Of a stretch of DNA of 64,000 bases, positions 44,352-55,615 are shown piece after piece. Location: contig QJNS01000018.1 in assembly GCA_004154925.1 (NCBI GenBank), positions 124,001 through 188,000 of the forward strand, written 5' to 3'. The stretch is from Monosporascus cannonballus (Eukaryota > Ascomycota > Sordariomycetes > Xylariales). The notes under the pieces are model-generated. The model was not told where the DNA came from and ran no database searches. It worked only from the letters and a program-made list of their open reading frames with translations. Position numbers and translations under genes: made by a program. How positions within the stretch are numbered: position 1 is the first letter of the stretch; the number at the start of each line of letters is the position of its first letter.

Positions 44352-45266
44352 ATGGCCCGAATACTCTCCTTGGCCCTCGCGGCCCTCATCTCGACGGTCA
44401 TGGCTACCCCTATGCCGACTCCGGCACCCGCCAAGCAAGAAGTTCTTGCTGTGCATAAGATGACCACGATCGTCGTGGAGGAGACAAGGCTCCCAATCGT
44501 GGATGACGTCCCCTACGCAACTTGGGCCCCGGAATTCCTTCCCATCACCATTATCAACTCCCACCACAACCCTATCTCGACCTCCCATGCTTACAATCCT
44601 GGCCCCACGCCGGTCGGCGGCAAGCCGGAGCCTGGAACAATGCGTCCCGGCGAGACTGCTACGTTTGCCGTCCCTACAGGCTGGGGTGGCAACGTAGCGG
44701 TCGTCGATTCGCGATACCCAATTGCTTGGATGGGTGGTGACACACTTATCGAATCTAGCTTTGTTGTCCCCTGGGGATCGAACGGCATCGCTGTCGCCGA
44801 CATCAACATTAGCTATGTGTAAGTGAACATAGTGATCTCAACCAAGCCCTAGATGCTGGCTGACCACCCCCAGCACGGGCTACTCTCTCCCTTCCACGTG
44901 CTGGTGTGATGAGAATCGTACTGTCCTCACCGGATGCAACCTGGATCTCTTCGCGGTTGCGGCTAGGACTGGTAACAAGTGCCCTCCGGTATGCCAGTCT
45001 CTTGCTGATATCTTCCGTGTTGTACGCGAGCGTCCGACTGACATATACCGTAGCCGGACAACCTGCTGGATACATATGGCTTGTGCAACAACCCCCTTAG
45101 AGGCGACATCAACGCCCGGGAGGCGACTCCCTTCTTCAAGCCTTGTCAGGGGCTTGGCTACACTTTCCCGTCTGACGATAGAGCGAACTCATTCGGCTTT
45201 TGCCAGGCTGGTATCACATGCTGCGTTGGCACGTCTTGTCCACCCCCCCCCGGGCAGCCCTTCTGA
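44352..45266 (+). CDS. Secreted thaumatin-like (osmotin) fungal protein
   Basis: Three exons, 44352-44818, 44874-44988 and 45054-45266; 264 aa with phases that close. The signal peptide is MARILSLALAALISTVMA. The body has ITIINSHHNPISTSHAY, RPGETATFAVPTGWGGNVAV, FVVPWGSNGIAVADINISYV then (across the splice) TGYSLPSTCWCDE, LTGCNLDLFA, KCPP, CNNPLRGDINAREATPFFKP and CQAGITCCVGTSC. The pattern agrees with the fungal osmotin/thaumatin-like family, secreted Cys-rich proteins that may act on cell-wall glucans; the plant-type fold is shared but function in fungi is poorly known. A C8-9 run near the stop encodes the proline tail, so a sequencing slip there would only affect the last residues. Confidence 0.85.
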
Positions 45267-46211
45267 TTTTCATGCTATAGTTTTAAGGGGTCGGAGAAGG
45301 AAAGTTTCTTCTCATCCAAATCTTCGTCCTCGTCTCTGAGACACCCAATGGACAAGTGTGAAGAGCCCCTTGCTATCATTGAAAATGTTGAACATGAGGT
45401 ATTGATGAAGCAACTGAAAACCAGTCCGCATACATCGTGCATTAAATGTGATGACAGGGCACTCTGAGCAATCTACATGGCCCTGGGCATAAGTAAAATT
45501 GCTAGTAAGCAGCCGGAACCTTCGACTACAGGGGACTTTCCTTAACACCGAGAGTCGGAATTCGCTGTTCTCCATTATGAAGAAGTCACATAGGTCCATA
45601 TAGGATCTCGTGTCTTTTAAGGCAACAAGAGCAATACGATCCTTGGTAATTAAAGATCAAGTCTCCCTTCGCTTGAATTCTTTCCGTAGTCAGTGCAGTC
45701 AGGCACCGTTGTATAAACTTCGTCCCAAATCGCTACGTCGGCCTTAGCAAGATCATTCAGTCACCGGACAAGTCAAATCCCAGCGACTCCCATTCGCACT
45801 AAGAGGTAGAACGCCGCGCCCAGCAAGCGCAAAGATCACACCGAGTTTTCGGAAGTCTCCCCTTTCAGCCGAGGCACCTTGCCGACAAGCTGGTGCCACA
45901 TAACCAAGGTTAAGCATGTTACGGCGACAGGCCATTCGCTTGACAATGTCACCCAGACAAAAAACTATAATTCCACCTGAGCGCTATGGCAGTATGGCGC
46001 ATTACATCAAGCGTCAAATTAGAACTACGGATGAAGTACTGTCACTTTCATGGTATTCACTTATGCGACTGGCAAAATGGGTTTAATCCACTTCATTATG
46101 TCGACTATTTACTCCTTCTCAAATCAGTTCCACATTAGCTCCACTCCATCGCAGCTGGAGCCCCAAATCCATTCCACTTCAACACAGCTGGAGCGCCCAA
46201 AAACCCGTGAT
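45267..46211. other. Intergenic between two convergent secreted-protein genes
   Basis: About 950 nt, no supportable gene. A pair of near-repeats TTCCACATTAGCTCCACTCC and CATTCCACTTCAACACAGCT lies at 46128-46191, each linked to CAGCTGGAG (46151-46159 and 46185-46193). Confidence 0.5.
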
Positions 46212-46716
46212 TTAGCAGTCGAAGATGGTGGCGGGGAACTCGGACGGGCCGGTGTAGCGCTCGGTGGTCACGGCGCCGTGGGGCTCGGAAGTGATGTCGC
46301 TGGCGGGGATGGAGTGGCAGTAGGTAATGTTGGAGCGCGAGTTGAACGCATACCAAATTTTGAAATCCAGACCGCCCTCTTCGGTCCTGTCGATCGACCA
46401 GGTGTATGAAAGGTTGTCGGGGCACTTGCCCTCCTTGACAGAGGGCAGGCTGTCTGGGCCTTGGACGGTAGCCTTGCACTCATCAGGCGTGAACACGGGG
46501 TCGTGGTTGACCTTGAAGTCGTAGCTGCGCACGGTGTCAGTTATCTGTGATTCCGCTGATAGTAAGGTCCGACCCAGTTGGGACTTACACGCAGTTCACG
46601 CTGTGAGGGATGCAGCTGGCGGTGAAATCGAGGACCTTGTACTCCTGGACCTGCTTCTTCTGCATAGAAGCGGCGGAGGCGAGAGAGAAGAGAGTAGCGA
46701 CGGCAGCGAACTTCAT
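46212..46716 (-). CDS. Secreted AA1-like/Alt a 1-family protein
   Basis: Two exons, 46716-46589 and 46524-46212, give 146 aa. The signal peptide is MKFAAVATLFSLASAA. The body fits the AA1-like domain of fungal 'hypersensitive-response-inducing' and Alt a 1-type proteins: EYKVLDFTASCIPHSVNCV, YDFKV rebuilt across the intron, a C-K near 63, GKCPDNLSYTWSI, SNITYCHSIPASDIT, and YTGPSEFP near the end. Cysteines at ASC, NC, EC, KC, YC and DC. These proteins are secreted to the wall or host space; target unknown. The 64-nt intron uses GTAAGT and a CTGAC branch. It is convergent with the thaumatin-like gene. Confidence 0.85.
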
Positions 46717-49700
46717 CTTGTCGGTATTGTTATTAAGATTACGTGGTTGTTAGAGGTTGAGGGCGTAAAGTGTTCAGAGGTGCGATTGTGAAGATGGCTG
46801 CTGTTGATGCGGACTGATTTGTGCTGAGTGGTAGTGATAGCCGTCTTCGTCGAGCGAGCAGCGCATCTTATATAGTCGATGCTGACGCCATAACGTCCAT
46901 CCACCGATCTCGTGTCGGATACTCCATGATGCCCCTTGAAGTCAACAAGCGGGCTAATCCCTTGCCGATCTTCTCGTATCCGACCCGCTTCGGGCGGCTA
47001 ATGACTTCATAGCCCTACCCGCAACCCGCGCAGGACCCTTATTTTCATCGGCACCATATGCATAGGTATTCTAGGGGCACTTATACCGCCCAATTGCCGA
47101 GGGACCCGATCTGCCGAGTCTCTGCCGTATCTTGATGAAGTATTCTCGTGCCAACAATCAACTGCAAATATACTGGATCCCTGTTTTAATACAAGAGGAG
47201 CTGAGTGTTTATGGAGCTCGTGTGTCGATTATCACCGGTTGCTTCTTGGTATAATTTAAGTGCTAAGCAATTAACTAATCGAGGGAAGAAAGTACATGAT
47301 CTATCGGAAACAGATCTCGGATAGCTTCCGGACCTTCCTACAATATAGCAAGTGGCCGAGTGTACAAATGACTTGTATGCGCACCACCCACGGCGAAGAG
47401 ACCAGCTATATAATCATTGCCATTCGGAAGACTTACCATTATGTCTATTAGAGGAGCAGTATTTTCTTCTTCAATCCTCAAGCAGGCTTCGGCGTGAGCT
47501 GTTTCGCGGTTGAAATATCACAGCTGGCATTGCTTGGTGACTTCTTGCTAGTCAAATACAAAATCCCCACTGTTTGAGGCATTGGTCTGTTACTAATACG
47601 AATAGCGCCAAAGTATCCCGAGACGTCGAATGCGGTCACCGACGTTATGAGTAGACTTATTCATTGTCTACTTGTTTTGTTAGCTTGGCCAGAACATTAT
47701 CATGTTATTCCGACAAGCATTTGGTAAGGTTTCTGTCCTCCGTCAAAGGTGGAGGAGGTCAACACGACAGCCCAGAGTCCGGCGACCCCAGACGACGGGC
47801 GGTGTGCAAAGAACAACTTGGTTCTTGTTACGTAATCCTAGTAGCCCCCTTTCGAAGAATGCATTCTACTCCGTACATCCGACAACTATTTGGAGATGTG
47901 TGATAGAGTCTGTCCAGTTGGTAGGACTTCAGAAGAGTTTACGGTCAATCGGTGTAGAGACTCGATTTGGCGCCATTCGATGCAAGATTATATGCCTCGG
48001 GGCACCTATGCGCTATCGCAGAGGGCCACCCGATGGTTTTATGCTAGCAGAGAGGACTTGCTTAGTTGGCGTATGAAGGACGCTCCGAAGTGAGCAGAGA
48101 ACAACACATCTCCCAATATCTAGCGATAACGTCTCATCATCTAGCATTAGTTAAGTATGGATACCCCGTAATTTTCGGTTTGGTACTGAATAAGGGGAGA
48201 TAGGAAACATAAATCATGAAGCCGACAACTTGAACAGAAAGGTACGATAATCGTAATGCTGAATATGTAACTGCGCCTCCCCTCATACTCGCGCGAACGG
48301 TAACAACGACATGTATGTCCAGAAATGGCTGAGTTACAAGAGCCATCTCACGGACAGTGGACCATACGCAGACTTTGTAAGTGAGCACGCATGAAAATGC
48401 AAGCCGGGTGAAGATCGCAACTTCACCAGAACCGTAATAAGGGAAAACAGAGCTATCGACTCCGCTTCTCCAACTCCCAGGGCCCATAACGCTGACTTCT
48501 TTGAGAAATGAGGGAATTTTTCATATACCTCTTGGGTTTGCTTTTTGAAGCCCTCAGAGTGAGATGTTCCTGCAATCTGGTATACGAAGGAGATTAGTAA
48601 AATCGCCATCCTATTGGGCACAAAACGACCCAATTGCTGGATCGTTGGCTAGCTCAGTTGCGGCTGCATGAGGTTGGCTACATGGCGCGGCAAATTAACT
48701 ATGGATACATATTTGAAATAGGGGTAATTCGTTTTGGTATGCCTCCTAACTTTGTAGCACATGAAGCTTTATATGTCACCGATGTGTAGTGACCTTGTTA
48801 TGGCCTACTCCATGACGTGCTTCTTACAGTACCAGAGGATGTGTTTGCCCTCGTGAATGACTCACCAGGGGTAAGTGCTAACTTCTCTGTACTGTTACCG
48901 AGTCTGTGCGAACTGATCGGGGACGGAAGAACCATCAGGTTAGCATATTAGACAATTCGGCACTGCCCTTTGAATGTTGTAGAGGCCTGTTAGCAGCCGC
49001 CAACTATTGCTTCTTTACAATCTCCGAATATAAATATCGAATCGGAGCGCAGATCATGTGTTGTTCCTACATGGCGTTTTTAGTAAAGTCCCCCAAGGAC
49101 TACAAATTGTATGCTCGATTTATTGATACTGCCTAAGCTTCAACATCACCCCGACACTGCCCATGTCTTGACGAGTATGGTATATTCCCTCGTAGCCGTA
49201 TCCTGACATTGGCAAGTCGTCATCATCTGGCTTTTCTGTCTCATGTCCGTCTTGCCTGCGACAAGGTGCGCGACGCCGCTCACAGGGGTTCTTCCATCGC
49301 TCTCCAGATTATCCGTACTAATGAAAGACAAATAGTTTCTTATAACCAGTAGTTGAGCTATTGGTTTGTCTGAAGAGACCTACGCATAGTAGCTTTGTCT
49401 AATTTTGTATAATTTTGACCCCTATTAGCTATATAATCCCCTTTCATCTACCAAGTTATCCGTAACACTTCTATATCCTTCAAAGAGCGGCAAGCCAAGC
49501 GGTACGATGCTGAGGCGCCCGAGTTCAGGACAGCCTTACGGAGTCGCCTAAGCAGAAGCTCATCGCGGTGGTGGAGCGGCAGATCCACTTCTCATCACCA
49601 GTAGCACCGGAAAGAAGGACAACACCCTAGACGATTCCTCATACGGGCGGCGGCGCCGTCCCCACCGACAGTGGCTGGGTTCCCGGCGCCGCGCATAGCC

Positions 49701-51343
49701 CCACCAGCATCGGCTTTGGCTTTTCGGCAGGGGTCGCGAACTCGGGAGGTGTCCCCGGGCTTCAATCCGGAGGGCCAGACCCCCTATTCTTTCGGGGAAG
49801 GCCGCTGGCTGGGCTTGGTTCGACTCTGCTGAATCTGCCGCATTGCTTGGCTGGGACCAAAGGCCACGGATAAGTTTGGATAGAGAATATTTATTGGGAC
49901 GGCGAGGAAGGCTGTCTTTCGAAGGATGTATGAAGGGTTTGTGAAATACGGAGTTGCCCCTTGCCCCTGTTGAGGGAGCAGGACACCTGATGTCGTGGAT
50001 GGGCTGCATTGAGGGGTTACTTACAGATTGGGGCGTAAACATGAATTCGCATTACGTTTCATTATGATGCCTCATTTGAAGCCTTTGGTCTGCTCGTTGA
50101 AATCTCGAACGATTTCAGTTATTGCGATCTCATACAAATAGATCTCTTCACACGAGTCTACCAATGATGCTGCAGTGCAAGGCCGGATTGGGTAACGTGT
50201 GCTTGGCCAACGCGGACCTCGCATCCTCATGAAAGAAAATACTTACCTCAGTACATAGTAGAAAACTGTTGGCAGAATACATCTACACTGTGTGGCTCAA
50301 ACACAACCGTATGGCTGAAAAGGTGCACCGCCATAGCTCTGGGCATACTTCCCACCTGCGTATTAACCTCAGAGTCCGACGACAATGTTTCTTTGTGTTC
50401 AACCGTTTATGTCGGCGCAGGAATGCATGTTGATTCAACAAACCTGCCCTTGTACTGAACTGTCCGTTCCGGTGATTACCGTCTGCTATGATTCTTCAGA
50501 TCATTCAACCGATTGGCTCCCGGTTGAGACGTTTCAAGAAGCCTGCCAGGGCGCTTTGAGCGGCTGCCATCTCTCCTGATGTGCCGTCTCTAGGTAACTC
50601 TGGTGAGTTTGGATCTCCGGCTTTATCTGGTTTGGGCGAACCAAACTAATAGGATCTGATGTACTCGACGAGTCTACATGTATTCCCGTTCGTGAGACTT
50701 GAATGGACTCAAGAGAGCCCCTTTCGAGTTCCTCAACAACAGCACATCATGGCCTCCTTTCCCTCTCCAAGATGCGGCCTGCGATAACTTGGGCTTTCTT
50801 TTGCAGCCGAGGTTTTCCCGGGCACCTACCGGGTAGGCTGCAAGCGACCCCTCCAAGTTCTTCAGCCAGCCTACCGAGTGCTAGATGCAGTGACCTTCTG
50901 CCTGCTCTCAGCGTCTTGGCTTCTAATCTACAGTGCCTTGTCCGCCTAACTCTATTGGCATATAGCACCTATGAACAGGCGCGAAAAGGGAGGTAAAAGG
51001 TTAACACAACCACTGTAAAGTCTGATTGATGCAGCGAGGACCAGCCTGCAGGAAGCATCCATCAGCACATTTTTCTGCACGCCCGCCTTTTGATTTTCAA
51101 TTTTCGATCGAACGCCACGACCACATCTTGGTACAGAACAATATCGTTTTCCCACATTCCCCATTCAACCGGTTAACTTCACGTTAACGTCGAGTCTTTT
51201 TTTCCGAAATTTGAATATCCGACATCGACGATTCCGATTCGATTTAATTAATATCGCGTCCAAACAGTCGTATTGCCGATATCAATATCAAAGTCAACTT
51301 CGACTTTTCCATATCGCGGCACACGCATCGAACATAACAAACA
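46717..51343. other. 4.6-kb gene-poor tract ending in the H2A.Z promoter
   Basis: No intact gene. The stretch 49,500-50,050 is richer in GC and open on the minus strand for 160 codons (49560-50042); a neighbouring frame reads GATGDEKWICRSTTAM, so it may be a decayed coding segment, unrecognised. A 64-codon Cys-bearing frame at 50385-50579 (TCPCTEL, EACQGALSGC) is equally uncertain. The last 200 nt before H2A.Z hold two GTTAAC palindromes (51172-51177, 51183-51188), a T/A-rich core and repeated CGATTC. Confidence 0.5.
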
Positions 51344-52116
51344 ATGGCTGGTGGAAAAGGCAAATCTTCTGGCGGCAAGAGCTCTGGTGGAAAGACCTCA
51401 GCCACTGATGGTCCCAAGAAGCAACAGAGCCACTCCGCTCGCGCTGGTCTTCAAGTAAGCTGCTCATCAAGATCGCATCATATATATAATTTTACGCGGG
51501 TGTTGTCCTGGGCGAGCATCGCAGCCTCGTGATGCGATGCGCGTATGCTATTTCCGCGTCGCGTGAATCACCGTCATCAGCACCGCGCATTGTCTCTAGT
51601 TGTTTGTTGCTTGATAAACATAGCTGCATGACTAACGTCTGATCTCCAGTTCCCCTGCGGGCGTGTCAAGCGTTTCTTGAAACAAAACACTCAGAACAAG
51701 ATGCGCGTCGGCGCCAAGGCTGCTGTCTATGTTACCGCTGTCCTCGAATACTTGACTGCCGAAGTCCTCGAGCTTGCAGGAGTGAGTCATCTGTCTGATA
51801 CCTCTGCTGTCGACATCTGGTACACACTGTCGTCGCCGGATCCCCCTCACAGCACCATCCCATCCAATATGGAGTCGTGGTTTTAACTTCCTATATGCAT
51901 ATGGACACGTGCTAATTATTCGCGCAGAACGCTGCCAAGGATCTTAAGGTCAAGCGTATCACTCCTCGCCACCTTCAGCTCGCTATTCGTGGCGACGAAG
52001 AGTTAGATACGCTCATCCGCGCCACCATCGCATTTGGTGGTGTCCTACCCCACATCAACCGCGCCCTACTGCTCAAGGTCGAGCAGAAGAAGAAGAGCAA
52101 GGCTATCGAAGCATAA
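51344..52116 (+). CDS. htz1: Histone variant H2A.Z
   Basis: Three exons, 51344-51454, 51650-51781 and 51928-52116, give 143 aa, the usual length. H2A.Z replaces H2A in nucleosomes flanking promoters, put there by SWR1. The N-terminus is Gly/Lys/Ser-rich with acetylatable lysines ([17 protein letters not shown]); the fold starts [19 protein letters not shown]. Variant-specific features are [22 protein letters not shown] (the extended acidic patch/M6 region) and [11 protein letters not shown]. The Lys-rich tail ends KSKAIEA. The LAG|NAAKD junction restores the family sequence at phase 0. Intact, in contrast to its right-hand neighbours. Confidence 0.97.
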
Positions 52117-53476
52117 GCTCCCATTGATCTCGAGTCTCTTTTGGGTGGTATCTCGGTTGGTTCTAGGAGAGTACAATCCGCTTCTTGAGTTAGGGGATAG
52201 CCCCTCTGATTAAGAGGGATTCATAGCGGGGACATAAGGCTGTCAGTCGGATAATGGCGTTGTATTCGAAACGCGTCTTACATAAAGCCCTGTCCACACG
52301 CGCTTGGAAACCCTACGCATTCAAACATCGTCGGCGCAGGTTCGGCTTCATGGGTTTGAAGGTCAACTGTCTCGGGATTCCGAAGACGTTGCAAGTCCTA
52401 CGTTGGCAGTATACTATCTATATGAGTAGTGTGGAGGGTACGTTATGAGGCCCAAATAATCCCTCGTTCAACCTTCTAGGCACATGTTGTTCAAAACATA
52501 AAGTTTTCCGTTCCAATGATGGTCCGACCCCCGTGCCAATTGTGATATAAGAATCATCAACAGGTGACTCACACCAAAGCTGTGCTTAGAGCTTCTCATG
52601 ATATTGTAAACATGAGTCTGTACTTTGAAAGCGCGGAGTGAGCACTTTTCACACGTAATCTAGGCTACGGAGGTTTAAGCCCATATTCATCATTACTACG
52701 TCAGGTTTTAAGGGTACTTGGAGGCAACGGCAGGTGCAACATGCCTGGGCTGTATATACCGATAGTCGCGTGCCTGACGGATTCTTCCTGTAAGTAAAAC
52801 AACAAGAGACACAAACACGAAAGAACGTTTCACTGCAGAAAAGACCGTGATATTCACCAAACTGCATTCAGGAACAACAGCTTGATTTCTCTCGGATCGT
52901 GTTACTAGCCAGTTCCCATCATGGAGATCTCAATTTTCCGTCCTGCTGTCAACGATTCAGATCACTTGGCAATAGCCCGGAAGACTTCCCCGACAACAGC
53001 TCACGGACCAAGCTATGGTGAAATGGGTTTCCTGACTGTATCTCCCCTAAGAATTGCTAGGTTGCCAGGATCTCCGTATCCCTCCTTTCGCCTGAACTCA
53101 CGAGACTTCCCGCTGAAGGGACAGTGGCTTCTCGCTCGTGGTAGCACACGCCGACCCCCGTTAGCGGCCAGCCACAAAAACGCCGGTAATCACAAAGCAA
53201 AGCCCTTACTACCATACTCGGGTTCTGGGTGCCGCTTGAAACAGCCTAATCAAGTAGATTCTCCACACGAACATACCCCTTTCCAGGCTGCCACTCAACG
53301 ATATCTTGCCCGTGCTCTTCCAAGAAGCGCCTTCCACCCTCCATGCTCGCTAAGCAGAAAGCGGTAATCCCCTCGACCTCTCCTATATGGCAGGATGTCC
53401 AAGGAGGTGTCGGGTGGATAAAGCGTTGGGGTAGCGATCGCTGAAGCCGACAGAGCCTGGACTCTGGCCGTCGACG
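52117..53476. other. Intergenic; no gene seen
   Basis: H2A.Z 3' flank, then mixed sequence. An ATG-initiated plus-strand frame at 52921-53367 has no domain or family resemblance and seems chance. Confidence 0.5.
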
Positions 53477-54260
53477 TCAATATTCCTCTTCCAATAGAAA
53501 TTTGTAGTCGTGGCACCGTCGACAGTACCCGTGGAATCCAGGACCGGAGGGATGCAAATGCAAATGGGAGATGATGACCTTGCCAATAGAAGGGCGATGA
53601 TTATTTTCTAGTTGGAAAAAGTCGTAAGTCTCTGCGTGTTTCAATATTTCGCCCTCTTCGCTCCTGAGAAATGCTAACAGACCATTTGGCTTGTCATGCA
53701 GAGAGTTCGGGGTACCGACGTCGTAAGGACAGACATAGTACAGGCCCAAGACGACAGTGGCTCTTTTTAAGATTGAGATGAATAATGCCCTTGCGTTTGC
53801 ATCTAATGGTTCCGTGCGTGGTGGTTTTGGAACATTCTGTGTTCTTAAAACGTCTTCTGTCATTGGCCGAAAGAAGACGGTTGAACGCGATATTATGTCT
53901 AATACCAGGGAAGTCGTAGCTGGTGGCCTCATCTGGATGGATGTTCTGCACGTTGATCTTGGTGTCGAGGAATGCCTCTGCATACTCGCGAGACTCGTAA
54001 CAGACAGAAAGAAATGGCGATAGCAGTGTTTTGTTCGGAAGCGACTCGTCGATGCCGTTGACGATGATAGATCACACTCTTTCTTCGTCTTCGAGTGCCA
54101 TCTTCCATATCATGCGGCGCAGCTCAGTAGGGAGATTTCGGAAGGTTGCTTCCTCTCTTCGCCGCCTCGCCACCTCGCAGGCTCGTCGGATATCAAGGAT
54201 GCCATGGTTGTGGCGAATGGTCGGGATATGCTCTAAAGTGGTAAAAAGATGATGGGGAAA
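53477..54260 (-). pseudogene. 2EXR-domain protein, broken by a stop and a frameshift
   Basis: The 2EXR opening is FRNLPTELRRMIWKMALE, in the frame ending with an in-frame TGA at 54074-54072 (DEERV-stop-SII). After the stop the frame continues with LLSPFLSVCYESREYAEAFL, the conserved 'vcreSr' helix. Near 53880-53886 the reading must move to another frame (TVFFRPMTEDVL) and then runs on to LRSEEGEILKHAETYDFF and a stop at 53477. So there is one nonsense change and one indel. No ATG precedes the domain in the right frame. The family is the same as the truncated gene at the left edge, but the sequences are not close. Confidence 0.72.
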
Positions 54261-55615
54261 GGGGGCCGTGTTAAGGATTCAATATTTGGTTGCTGAGGAC
54301 CAGGCCCAGTATAAATAGCTGGAGATGGAGAATTTACTGATTCATCTGTAACACATGGAAACCCAGTGGCAGTGTTTCCAATATGAATCAGCTTGTTGAG
54401 GCTGCCCAGCGATTCACACAATACGAATTGCACACTGACTTATTCACTCCTTCCTTTCGACAGATGGTAGTGATCCGATATAACCCGTCAACGCTGCCAG
54501 TCTAAATAGCTGGGTAATCTAAGGAGCGCCAATTTGACTACAACAATGCGGCGACTTACATGCCATCAATAGCCTGCCACCTATTACCCTTTCTGGCCGG
54601 CCAGACTTCGACTTGCCTCGCTTCTGTTCTGGTTATTGTTTCCCTTAGTCTTGCGTTCTCGAACTCAATTCAGAGAGGTCAAGTTTGCCTACCGTAAACT
54701 CGCGGTTGAGGTCTTCCGCGACTGGAGCCTGCAACTGAACAACCTTTGTTCTAATTCCTCGATGCGCCTTGTCAGTGCACAGGCTCGCATTAATCCGCAG
54801 CTGGCCCTAGAACTGCTTAGTCTTGTCCGAGCGTGTGTTCTATACAATGTCTTTTCGCGATACGCCATGAATATCTCAGGGTCCCGTCTGATATTGCGGG
54901 CAGCAGTCGTCCAAGGCCATAATCCTTACTCGACACTATGCTAGTAAACTTGGTTGGCGACTACTTTGGAACAGCTGGTTCCCACATTCGTACCTCCTAC
55001 CTAGTCCAGATATATGGGAGGGAGAAGCTTTGCGGAGGTCTTTTAGTAATAGGCTGGTTATTTTGGCCTTCCGGCACCTTGGCACGATAATTAGAAGACC
55101 AGCATCTATAATTACATGAAAAGAGCAAATGTAAAGCCTCCGAGTTCCTTACATCCTCACGCATAAGGAGATAGCGTTGTAGGACGATGAGATTACATAA
55201 GCAACAAGAATAGGGGCTAAAGCAGGTTCAAGTTCTTAATTGACCCACCAATTTAGCAAAGCCGGAGGAGTGTTTTGCAGGGGTGGCGGCAGCAGTTTTT
55301 CGAGCACTTATTTATACACATATTGCATAAATTTGGACTTCTTGTCTGTCCTAGTCGTGTTATTGGTGACACGAGTTCCTCGGAGAAACTTAGTTGGTAC
55401 TCAGCCGTAAGCGGCTTTAGATGAGACCATTTTTTCGGCATTTTGCTTACTGCCGAACCCCGAACACCACCGAGGTAGGGTCCGGCCCATGTTGGCACGT
55501 CTGCCGGCTGGGAAAAAGAAATTATGCCCTCCCTTTGTCGTCGCCTTCTATGTTCCCTGTATGTGGAAATTAAGGCTGGTAATACGGCCGACGGGCTCTA
55601 TCTAACATCATCCTC
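54261..55615. other. Intergenic; no gene seen
   Basis: Separates the 2EXR relic and the regulator relic. Frames at 54636-54944 and 55253-55498 start without ATG or lack any resemblance. Confidence 0.5.

Noticed and set aside
36000..51000. Searched for transposon ends, tandem arrays or CRISPR-like spacing
   Set aside because: None seen by eye; confirming absence would need a self-alignment and repeat-library search.
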